Source of the DNA: an uncultured Oscillospiraceae bacterium
GTDB taxonomy: Bacteria > Bacillota > Clostridia > Oscillospirales > Oscillospiraceae
NCBI GenBank assembly: GCA_934591635.1
Contig: CAKTPI010000009.1
Span: 1-62,091 of the forward strand
DNA: 62,091 nucleotides
Direction of reading: 5' to 3'
Shown here: positions 8,808-15,818 of the stretch, one piece after another
How the letters are laid out: each line of letters starts with the position of its first letter
Position numbering within the stretch: the stretch's first letter is position 1
Notes under the pieces: model-generated
Databases searched by the model: none
What the model was told of the DNA's origin: nothing
What the model saw: the letters and a program-made list of their open reading frames with translations, nothing else
Position numbers and translations under genes: made by a program

Positions 8808-9616
8808 CCGTTCAATTGGTATCTGATCAGAAAATCGCAGAAACATCCTCCAAGGGCAACCAAGAAAAATGGCAGGACAGCAGCATTTGGTACAAGCTGG
8901 ATCAATTCGGCTACGAAGCACTGGCAGAGGTGTTTACCTCCCAATTGCTGGAATATAGCAATATCGAAACGGACTTTCCCTTTTCCTTTGTGCGCTACCG
9001 TATGGAGCGTCTTCTGGTCCATGGCCGGGAGCGGACAGGGTGCAGCAGTCCGAATTTCTTGAAAGCGGGCGAGTCCATTATTACCCTTGCACACCTATTC
9101 CAGCAGTATACAGGAAAGCCGCTCTCTGAGACGCTAAGCCGCATGACCAGCGACAAAAAGAGAATTGCCTACCTGGCTGAGGAAACCGCAAGCATCACCG
9201 GCCTGTCCCTGTTCCCCCAATACCTGACTTTGCTGTTTGAAATTGACGGTCTTGTCCTCAACGACGACCGCCACCTGAACAATATTGCCGTTCTCGCCAA
9301 GGATGGAGCCTTTGACTACTGCCCCATTTTCGACCAGGGTGCAGGGCTGCTTTCCAATGTGATGCACAGTCCCTTTGAAATCGTCCCAAAATCCCTGATT
9401 TCTCAGGCAAAAGCACGACCCTTTCAAATCACCTTTAACCGGCAGGTCCACACTATGGAAAACCTATACGGAAAGCCACTGGAAATCCCTTCTTTTACCC
9501 GAGAACAGCCTGCGCAGATGGTGGAGCCGCTGTTGGAATACTACCCCGCCCGTGACCGGGAACTGATTGCCAACCGGGTCTGCGAAACGGTTTTGGTACG
9601 GCAGAAATGTAGATAA
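8804..9616 (+). CDS. HipA/CtkA-like protein kinase
   Basis: Predicted Ser/Thr kinase of 270 aa in the HipA-like superfamily. The catalytic loop reads LNDDRHLNNIAVL near residues 152-164 (cf. NxDxHxxN in HipA), and the metal-binding DxG appears as IFDQGAGLLS about 15 residues later. It is much shorter than HipA (about 440 aa), nearer the CtkA-like group, and lacks an obvious N-subdomain 1. The ATG at 8804 overlaps the upstream stop (ATGA) and has GGAGG seven bases before it. The GTG at 8780 would lie deep in the upstream gene. Toxin function is inferred. Confidence 0.7.
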   Translation: MTVQLVSDQKIAETSSKGNQEKWQDSSIWYKLDQFGYEALAEVFTSQLLEYSNIETDFPFSFVRYRMERLLVHGRERTGCSSPNFLKAGESIITLAHLFQQYTGKPLSETLSRMTSDKKRIAYLAEETASITGLSLFPQYLTLLFEIDGLVLNDDRHLNNIAVLAKDGAFDYCPIFDQGAGLLSNVMHSPFEIVPKSLISQAKARPFQITFNRQVHTMENLYGKPLEIPSFTREQPAQMVEPLLEYYPARDRELIANRVCETVLVRQKCR

Positions 9617-9718
9617 ACGCAGTATCGCTGCGAACCCCATTGTTTTCCATGCAGCAATGGCGTATAAGACTTCCAACGGCGAAACACGCAAATACCCAAC
9701 TACAGGAGGACTCCCACC

Positions 9719-9955
9719 ATGATCTTTCTTTGCTACCCCAAATGCACCACTTGCCAGAAAGCCCAGAAATAGCTTGACACGAAAGGAATTCCATATGTGA
9801 CCCGCCACATCAAGGAGCAAAACCCAACCGAAGCGGAACTCCGGCAGTGGTATCAAAAAAGCGGCCTTCCACTAAAAAAGTTCTTCAATACCAGCGGGCT
9901 TCTTTATAAGGAAAAGCACTTTAGAGCCGCACATTGCACGATAAGTCATTCATAG
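9719..9955 (+). pseudogene. ArsC/Spx-family pseudogene
   Basis: Conceptual translation starts MIFLCYPKCTTCQKAQK, with the CxxC-containing thioredoxin-fold start of arsenate-reductase-like (ArsC/Spx/YffB) proteins. An in-frame TAG follows at 9770-9772, where the family usually has Trp (TGG). After it LDTKGIPYVTRHIKEQNPTE and KKFFNTSGLLYKEK continue the family in the same frame. The frame ends at 9955 in unrelated sequence, so the C-terminal half is missing. A good AGGAGG site precedes the ATG. One nonsense change plus truncation make it a clear pseudogene. Confidence 0.8.
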
Positions 9956-10283
9956 ATACTTTATTTGAGAGATCAATGCGGGGGATGCAGAGTTATCAAT
10001 AATGATCGGATAACAGTCAGTTTGAAAATAAAACAGTAGATAATTGAAAATAGCTATTAACGAAAACTGTGTGCGCCCCGGTATTTTCAAGAAAAGCCCT
10101 TCTTGACTTCAAACGGGAAGCAAAAGGACTTTTCTGTATAGACTTGTAATGCGATTATGATAATTCTGCCTTATGATATCTTTGTTTCATCCTCTGTTGT
10201 TGCCAGATGCTCCAACCGACCCCATCTAATTTGCTTGAGTACTCTGGAATCTCCAGGAATGAACATATTGTGGTGTATCATCT
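9956..10283. other. Intergenic stretch without a recognised gene
   Basis: AT-rich spacer between the ArsC-like pseudogene and the AraC gene. The only structure I see is an imperfect hairpin, GAAAAGCCCTT / AAGGACTTTTC, near 10092-10137, which may be a weak terminator. No open frame of note was found. Confidence 0.4.
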
Positions 10284-11141
10284 CTACCTGAGCCGATACT
10301 CTCTTGGTGTCAGCCCAAAGCTGGCCTTGAACGCCCGGTTGAAATAGGACAGATTCTTAAATCCGCACCGTTCCGCCACAGTCAGCACGGTATCATCGGT
10401 GGTTCGCAGTGCTTCTGCCGCAGCGTTCAAACGGTAAATGTTCAGGTACTCCGTGAAGCGCTGCCCGGTCATCTTCTTAAACCAGCGCATAAAATGACTG
10501 GGACTGCACTGGCAGACAGCGGCAGCTTCCGCCACGGGCAAATTGTCTGCAAAATGGGCGGTCACATATTGGAGCACCGCTTTCAGACGTCTGGTATTCC
10601 CATTTTCCCTGGGGGGAAGGCCATCGCTTTGGGCAACCAGCGCCGACAGCAGGCACAGCAGCAATCCCTTGATTTGCAGCTCATACCCCAGTACCCGGTC
10701 CCGGTTCACCGTTTCCAGCCGGCGCAGGCATTCCAAAACCGCACAATAGCAGGGGTGGCCCTGGGTCAGCCGGTGCGGCAGAGGAAGGCGTCCGCTTTGC
10801 AGAGGCAGCAAATACCTCCGATAGCACAAATCACCGGAACCGCCCAGCAGATCCACCTCATAAATAATGTTCTCATATTCCATAGTCTCTCCGGGAATCT
10901 GGCCCAGTCCATGAAGAACACCGGGGGCAAACACAAAGATATCCCCCGCCATGGCCCTCACCGACTCCAATCCTACCTGAACTGTACCCATTCCCCTCTT
11001 GACAAAAACCAGTTCCACGCTGTTTTGCCAATGCAAAGCCACCTGTGGGAAATCCTTTGGGATGGTGCAGGGATAAATGTCAAAGGGGAACCACTTTTCG
11101 CCGTGGCGCTTATTCTCCTGCAATGACGCTGTATCTGCCAT
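10284..11141 (-). CDS. AraC-family transcription regulator
   Basis: Regulator of 285 aa. The N-terminal half is a cupin-like effector domain (AMAGDIFVFAPGVLHGL). The C-terminal 100 aa are a double helix-turn-helix: LPVAEAAAVCQCSPSHFMRW, then VLTVAERCGFKNLSYFNRAF and the closing FGLTPREYR. It diverges from glycogen phosphorylase, so control of that gene or of carbohydrate use is plausible but unproven. A promoter with an 18-base spacer precedes it. Confidence 0.92.
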   Translation of the reverse strand: MADTASLQENKRHGEKWFPFDIYPCTIPKDFPQVALHWQNSVELVFVKRGMGTVQVGLESVRAMAGDIFVFAPGVLHGLGQIPGETMEYENIIYEVDLLGGSGDLCYRRYLLPLQSGRLPLPHRLTQGHPCYCAVLECLRRLETVNRDRVLGYELQIKGLLLCLLSALVAQSDGLPPRENGNTRRLKAVLQYVTAHFADNLPVAEAAAVCQCSPSHFMRWFKKMTGQRFTEYLNIYRLNAAAEALRTTDDTVLTVAERCGFKNLSYFNRAFKASFGLTPREYRLR

Positions 11142-11163
11142 AGAATCACGCTCCTATGCTAGT

Positions 11164-11193
11164 ATTGTATCATACATTGATTGTTAAGTACAA
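11164..11193 (-). promoter_or_regulatory. Promoter of the AraC gene
   Basis: On the minus strand TTGTAC (11193-11188) and TACAAT (11169-11164) are 18 bases apart, just upstream of the AraC start. The glycogen phosphorylase promoter must lie in the same 114-base divergent gap. A possible -10 for it is TATAGT near 11215. Confidence 0.5.
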
Positions 11194-11255
11194 GATATTA
11201 TAGAATATTCGTGGTATAGTATGGGTATACAGATAGTAAAAGGAGGAACCTTTTC

Positions 11256-13517
11256 ATGACTATGACAGACACGCTCACCGCATTGACAGGAAAACCCCTT
11301 GGTGAATGCACCAACGGCGAGCTGTATCTTTCCCTTCTGAAGCTGGTAAACGAGAAGTCCGCCCAGCAGATCCGCCCGGTACAGGGCCGGAAGCTGTATT
11401 ATATCAGCGCGGAATTTCTCATCGGTAAGCTGCTGTCGAATAACCTGATCAATCTGGGGCTGTATGACGACGTGCGCTCTGCCCTGCAGTCCGCCGGAAA
11501 GAAGCTTTCCGAGATTGAAGAGGTGGAGCCGGAGCCTTCTCTTGGCAACGGCGGTCTGGGCCGTCTGGCGGCCTGCTTCCTGGATTCCCTGGCTACCCTG
11601 AATCTGCCAGGTGATGGTATTGGCCTGCGGTATCATTTCGGCCTGTTCCACCAGTCTCTGTCCAGCGGTGTGCAGAAGGAGCTGCCCGACCCCTGGCTGA
11701 CAGAAAACAGCTGGGCGGAAAAGACAGACATCACCTACCCTGTCAAGCTGGGCGGGAAGAAATTCACCGCAAGACTTTACAAGCTGGCGGTGACGGGCTA
11801 TGAGGGCCGCACCAACACCCTGAACCTGTTCGATATCGACACCGTGGATGAAAGCATCGTCCGGGAGGGCATTTCCTTTGACAAGACTGCCATCGACAAA
11901 AACCTGACCCTGTTCCTGTACCCCGACGACTCCGACGAGGCAGGCCGTCAGCTGCGGATTTATCAGCAGTACCTGATGGTCTCCGCCGGTGCCCAGCTGA
12001 TTCTGGCGGAGTGCGCCGCCCGGGGCTGCGACTATCACAACCTGGCGGACTACGCCGCCATCCAGATCAACGACACCCACCCCAGCATGGTGATTCCCGA
12101 ATTGATCCGCCTGCTGGGCGAAAAAGGCATCGCCTTTGAGGAAGCCGTGGAAATCGTCACCAAAACCTGCGCCTACACCAATCACACCATTCTGGCGGAG
12201 GCGCTGGAAAAGTGGCCCCGGACCTATCTGGAAGTCGTTGTACCCCAGCTGATGCCCATTATCGAAAAGCTGGACGCAGTGGTTGCAAAGCGCACCAAGG
12301 ACAAGAGTCTTGCCATCATCGACAAGGACGGCAAGGTGCACATGGCCCACATGGACATTCACTTCACCCACTCCACCAACGGTGTCGCCGCCTTGCACAC
12401 CCAGATTTTGATGGATTCCGAGCTGAACGGTTTCTACAAGCTGTATCCTGAGAAGTTCAACAACAAGACCAACGGCATTACCTTCCGCCGGTGGCTCATG
12501 AAGTGCAATCCCCTGCTGACCGGCCAGATCGAGAACCTCATCGGCACCGGCTTCCACAAGGACGCAGCCCAGCTTACAAAGCTTTTGGCCTATGAGAATG
12601 ATACCTCCGTGCTGGAACAGCTGGCCGCCATCAAAAAGGAGAACAAGCGGGAGCTGTGCCGGTGGCTGAAGCAGGAGCAGGGCATCACCGTGAACCCGGA
12701 CGCCATGTTCGACATCCAGTCCAAGCGGCTGCATGAGTACAAGCGGCAGCAGCTGAACCTGCTGTACCTCATCCACCAGTACTTCGAGATCAAGGCCGGA
12801 CACCTGCCCCCGGTGCCCCTGGTATCCATCTTCGGTGCCAAGGCAGCCCCTGCCTACATCATCGCCAAGGACATCATCCACGCACTGCTGACCCTGTCCA
12901 AGGTCATTGCCGCAGATCCTGTGGTATCCCCGTGGCTCCAGATCGTGTTCGTGGAAAACTACAACGTCACCGCTGCCGAGAAGATGATTCCCGCCTGTGA
13001 CCTGTCCGAGCAGATCAGCCTTGCTTCCAAGGAGGCCTCCGGCACCGGCAACATGAAATTCATGCTCAATGGCGCGCTTACCTTAGGTACTATGGACGGC
13101 GCCAATGTGGAGATCAGCCAGCAGGTCGGAAACGAAAATATCTATATCTTCGGTCAGACCTCCAATCAGGTGATCCGCCGCTACGCCGCCGGGGACTACA
13201 AGGCCTCCGAATGGTACGAGGGCGACCCCAACCTGCGCCGGGCCATCGACTTCCTCACCGGCCCCGAAATGACCGCCGCCGGTTCTTCTGAGCTGCTGAG
13301 CCGCCTGCAGACGGAACTGAAGAACAAGGACTGGTTCCAGACTCTGCCGGATTTCAGTGCCTATGTGGTACGCAAGGGACAGGCGCTGGCAGACTATACC
13401 GCCAACCCTCTGGATTGGCGCAGACGGTGCCTGATAAACATCGCCAATGCAGGCCTGTTCTCCTCCGACCGCACCATAGCGGAATACGACCGGGACATCT
13501 GGCACCTGGGAAAATAA
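11256..13517 (+). CDS. glgP: Glycogen phosphorylase
   Basis: Alpha-glucan phosphorylase of 753 aa that releases glucose-1-phosphate from glycogen or maltodextrins. Family blocks include LGNGGLGRLAACFLDSLATL, GIGLRYHFGLFHQ, NDTHPSMVIPELIR, HEYKRQQLN and the PLP-lysine segment GTGNMKFMLNGALTLGTMDG, with Lys near residue 601. It is somewhat shorter than the usual 790-830 aa, mostly at the N-terminus, but all catalytic blocks are present. AGGAGG precedes the ATG. No other glycogen gene is adjacent. A hairpin and an IS relic follow its stop. Confidence 0.96.
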   Translation: MTMTDTLTALTGKPLGECTNGELYLSLLKLVNEKSAQQIRPVQGRKLYYISAEFLIGKLLSNNLINLGLYDDVRSALQSAGKKLSEIEEVEPEPSLGNGGLGRLAACFLDSLATLNLPGDGIGLRYHFGLFHQSLSSGVQKELPDPWLTENSWAEKTDITYPVKLGGKKFTARLYKLAVTGYEGRTNTLNLFDIDTVDESIVREGISFDKTAIDKNLTLFLYPDDSDEAGRQLRIYQQYLMVSAGAQLILAECAARGCDYHNLADYAAIQINDTHPSMVIPELIRLLGEKGIAFEEAVEIVTKTCAYTNHTILAEALEKWPRTYLEVVVPQLMPIIEKLDAVVAKRTKDKSLAIIDKDGKVHMAHMDIHFTHSTNGVAALHTQILMDSELNGFYKLYPEKFNNKTNGITFRRWLMKCNPLLTGQIENLIGTGFHKDAAQLTKLLAYENDTSVLEQLAAIKKENKRELCRWLKQEQGITVNPDAMFDIQSKRLHEYKRQQLNLLYLIHQYFEIKAGHLPPVPLVSIFGAKAAPAYIIAKDIIHALLTLSKVIAADPVVSPWLQIVFVENYNVTAAEKMIPACDLSEQISLASKEASGTGNMKFMLNGALTLGTMDGANVEISQQVGNENIYIFGQTSNQVIRRYAAGDYKASEWYEGDPNLRRAIDFLTGPEMTAAGSSELLSRLQTELKNKDWFQTLPDFSAYVVRKGQALADYTANPLDWRRRCLINIANAGLFSSDRTIAEYDRDIWHLGK

Positions 13518-13557
13518 TGATTTCAGGGGCTGTTAGAAAACTCTCCCTATCAGCACA

Positions 13558-13632
13558 GTAGCCAGTGCCACCCGGCACTGGCTACAAAAAGTATTAAGAA
13601 ACGGCTGCAGTCAGTTGAGGTTGCAGCCGTTT
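13558..13632 (+). terminator. Two hairpins downstream of glgP
   Basis: The first hairpin (13558-13585) has a perfect 12-bp stem, GTAGCCAGTGCC/GGCACTGGCTAC, without a T-run. The second (13599-13632) has the 11-bp stem AAACGGCTGCA/TGCAGCCGTTT and ends in TTTTG, so it could terminate glgP transcripts. Both lie inside the IS-like ends and may be part of the element. Confidence 0.55.
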
Positions 13633-13659
13633 TGTAGTATCATTAAAGTACCACCCAAA

Positions 13660-14340
13660 ATGGAAACTATAGAAATGAATTATACACCAATCCAACTGAA
13701 ATCACAAGTGGATATGGAAAGAATTATTGAAATAAATGATTCGGTATATACTTTCAATGAAGTGGTGTCCCATATTGATCTGAAAAATACTTTGTACTGC
13801 CAAGAGCATGGAACGGAAAAATACATGAAGTTCCCTATGTACGAGGAAACCAAGGACAAGAAATATCGTGACGATCCATATCGTGCTGTGAATTTCCGAG
13901 TAAATGAAGCCGGACGACTGGTTTGTCCAAACGGCAAAGAATTTCTTTTCCTACGGACAGGACCGGTAAAGGGCAACCTATATGGGAGAACCGTAGAGCT
14001 TCACCAGTGCGAGGATTGCAGCGGCTGCCCACATCGATCTAAATGTCACAAAAGCGGCTCTGACCGAATCGTCCGGCTGAACTATGAACTGACGTCCATT
14101 CACAAGGGGGTTCTGGACAATCTGAACAGTATTCATGGTGCGTTGCACCGAATGAACCGCTCCATACAATCCGAAGGGACTTATGGCGAAATAAAGGCAA
14201 ACCGAGGATACGAACGGTTCCAAAGAAGGGGCATAAACAAGGTAATTTTGGAGATTGCCCTGATAAGCTGCGGTTTTAACCTGCACAAGTACCATTTGAG
14301 CAAATTAGCAAAGGCCAATCCGGCCAAGGCTGCTGGCTGA
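13660..14340 (+). pseudogene. IS1182-family transposase with internal deletion
   Basis: The N-terminal 37 or so residues (YTPIQLKSQVDMERIIEIND, then FNEVVSHIDL) match the start of IS1182 transposases. They run directly into the C-terminal half (YMKFPMYEETKDKKY, the cysteine cluster CEDCSGCPHRSKC, and RSIQSEGTYGEIKANRGYER). The catalytic middle of a usual ~500-aa protein is absent, so the 226-aa product cannot be active. The frame is otherwise open, which suggests a recent, clean in-frame deletion. Confidence 0.8.
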
Positions 14341-14442
14341 ATATCCTCAAAAAAATGCCGAAGAAAAACAAATTTTCTCCGGTTGTGGTTGGTGTACACA
14401 TTTTTGAGAGAAAAGTTATCCACAGCCTTGATGGGTAAGAAA

Positions 14443-14475
14443 AAGCAGACCCTTTCCATTTCGGGAAAGAGTCTG
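14443..14475 (+). terminator. Hairpin near the right end of the IS relic
   Basis: GCAGACCCTTTCC pairs with GGAAAGAGTCTGC (one G-U pair) around a short loop. T-rich sequence follows (GATTTCCTTTTG). It would end transcripts leaving the transposase remnant. Confidence 0.5.
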
Positions 14476-14546
14476 CGATTTCCTTTTGGGGTTATTTAAC
14501 AGCCCCACTTTTCTTCGCAACTTTCTTCACAAGCCGCTCCCCGCGC

Positions 14547-15272
14547 TCACCTGCAATAAATGGCAATCGCCCGCTGGGCAAACACCGCCGTGCCTTCGCC
14601 GCCTGCCTTGTCAATGTTTTCGGTAAACTCTCCTCCAGCGGCATACATTTCCCCAAGGGAATTCAGGATTTCTTTCGTGCAGGGATAATAGTTTTCCGTA
14701 ATGTACCCCTGCAGCCGCTTCACAAGCGCCTGGGCATCGGACGATGCCGGTTCCACATCCTTGCATCTGCCGAAATCCTCGAAAATCATCATCAAGCCCC
14801 TTCCAAGGGCCTCCTCCGCTTCTTTGGAGCGGCCCTTGCTCTTTTCCGCAAACGCCTGATAGACGCTGGTATTCTGCCACTGTTTCTTCGCCTCTGCGGC
14901 GTACCGCTCCATTTTCTGGGTATCAAATGCTGAAAAATCCATGGTATTTCCTCCAACCTGTTTTAATCCACGGGCAAAGGTGATCAGGTTTTCCAGATGC
15001 TCTTTCTTCATGGTAAGCATTTCTATCTGCTGGTCCAGCACTTTTTCCCTGTCAAAGTCCGGACTTTGCAGGATCGCTTCGATTTCCTTCAAGGAAAACG
15101 CCAGCTCCCGGAAGAGCAGGATCTGCTGCAGGCGTTCCAGTCCCTTTTCGTCATACAGCCGGTATCCTGCCTGCGTATACTGCGCCGGGTGCAGCAGTCC
15201 GATCTTGTCATAATATTGCAGGGTGCGAATGCTGACCCCCGTGCGTTTGCTTACCTCATTCACTGTCCACAC
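14547..15272 (-). CDS. MerR-family regulator with TipAS domain
   Basis: Regulator of 241 aa in the TipA/Mta group. The N-terminal MerR winged helix reads WTVNEVSKRTGVSIRTLQYY, followed by GLLHPAQYTQAGYRLYD, and a dimerisation coil covers about 75-120. The C-terminal 120 aa fit the TipAS ligand pocket (YAAEAKKQW, then EAEEALGRGLMMIFEDFG). Such proteins sense thiopeptide or other drug-like ligands and often activate efflux pumps. An ABC exporter pair lies 0.5 kb away. I prefer GTG at 15272 because AAGGAG then lies nine bases upstream. At the ATG at 15281 the spacing would be zero. Confidence 0.9.
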   Translation of the reverse strand: MWTVNEVSKRTGVSIRTLQYYDKIGLLHPAQYTQAGYRLYDEKGLERLQQILLFRELAFSLKEIEAILQSPDFDREKVLDQQIEMLTMKKEHLENLITFARGLKQVGGNTMDFSAFDTQKMERYAAEAKKQWQNTSVYQAFAEKSKGRSKEAEEALGRGLMMIFEDFGRCKDVEPASSDAQALVKRLQGYITENYYPCTKEILNSLGEMYAAGGEFTENIDKAGGEGTAVFAQRAIAIYCR

Positions 15273-15300
15273 TGACCGCATCTCCTTTCGTGGTATGGTT

Positions 15301-15331
15301 AGTATAAACCATTACGCAGCGTCAGAGTCAA
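15301..15331 (-). promoter_or_regulatory. MerR-type promoter with 19-bp spacer
   Basis: On the minus strand TTGACT (15331-15326) and TATACT (15306-15301) are 19 bases apart, the long spacer typical of MerR-activated promoters. The spacer holds an imperfect dyad, ACTCTGACGC/GCGTAATGGT (7 of 10 pairs). This strongly suggests autoregulation by the downstream MerR-TipAS gene. Confidence 0.75.
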
Positions 15332-15398
15332 TACCCTTTTTGAAAATTTCCTTGTACTCTGGGGCGATGCCGCTTTCTCTCCATGTCCCTCCTACAAA

Positions 15399-15438
15399 GA
15401 CAAGGCCCGGCAAGCATCAAAACCTTGCCGGGCTTGTC
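15399..15438 (-). terminator. Terminator after the sigK remnant
   Basis: Stem GACAAGCCCGGCAAG/CTTGCCGGGCCTTGTC (one bulge) followed on the minus strand by TTTG. It ends transcription from the truncated sigK. Confidence 0.7.
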
Positions 15439-15447
15439 CTTTATTCG

Positions 15448-15522
15448 TTAAGCATCGCTTTCCAGTAAATTTTCGCAGTCCGATTCCCGCACACAGACAC
15501 CGTGCTTCCTTCTGTCCGCCAT
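15448..15522 (-). CDS. Possible 24-aa ORF after truncated sigK
   Basis: A short frame (begins MADRRKHGVCVRESDCEN) has an AGGGAAG-like site before its ATG. It lies between the sigK remnant and its terminator. It has no family I recognise. It could be the tail of whatever sequence replaced the 3' part of sigK, or chance. Confidence 0.25.
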   Translation of the reverse strand: MADRRKHGVCVRESDCENLLESDA

Positions 15523-15540
15523 AGGAAATCTTCCCTTGCA

Positions 15541-15738
15541 TCATCTGTTTTTCATAATATGTGCCACCAGTCGCAGATTGCGTTCTACCAGGATGTTTCG
15601 GGCTTCTGTGTTGCCCTGGGCGCTGAGAGTCAGATAGTGTTGTTCCTCTTCCTCTGTCAGGGGCTTGGGGAAGCTGCCGGAGGAGAGCTGCAAAGAATAG
15701 AGCAGGCTGCTGAGCATCATCCATGCGCCGAGCTGCAT
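15541..15738 (-). pseudogene. sigK: 5' fragment of sporulation sigma factor K
   Basis: The 65-aa product matches the start of pro-SigK: a hydrophobic pro-sequence (LSSLLYSLQLSSGSFPKPLT), then EEEQHYLTLSAQGNTEARNI and LVERNLRLVAHIMK. The frame then stops (NR*) where region 2.1 should continue into region 2.2. The rest of the gene is not in the 15.5 kb downstream on this strand. GAGGTG precedes the ATG at 15738. Either the gene is split by an intervening element, as with skin in Bacillus and Clostridioides, or it is a decayed remnant. The downstream sequence shows no recombinase. Confidence 0.75.
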
Positions 15739-15818
15739 AAAAATCACCTCAGGGTACTCTATTCATGCCTGGTTGTCCCTTTTCCCGCAATTATACGTGA
15801 TATATGATTTGTTCTGTT

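Larger units (their letters stand above)
13526..14506. mobile_element. Internally deleted IS1182-type element
   Basis: The ends are imperfect inverted repeats: GGGGCTGTTAGAAAAC on the left (13526-13541) and GTTATTTAACAGCCCC on the right (14491-14506, reverse complement GGGGCTGTTAAATAAC). Inside are two hairpins, a transposase with its middle missing, and a hairpin at 14443-14475. At about 981 bp it is far smaller than an intact IS1182 (about 1.6-1.9 kb), so it is probably immobile without help. No clear target duplication is seen. Confidence 0.7.

Noticed and set aside
11184..12881. 565-aa frame antisense to glgP
   Set aside because: Leu/Val/Gln-rich shadow of a well-supported gene; no start signals.
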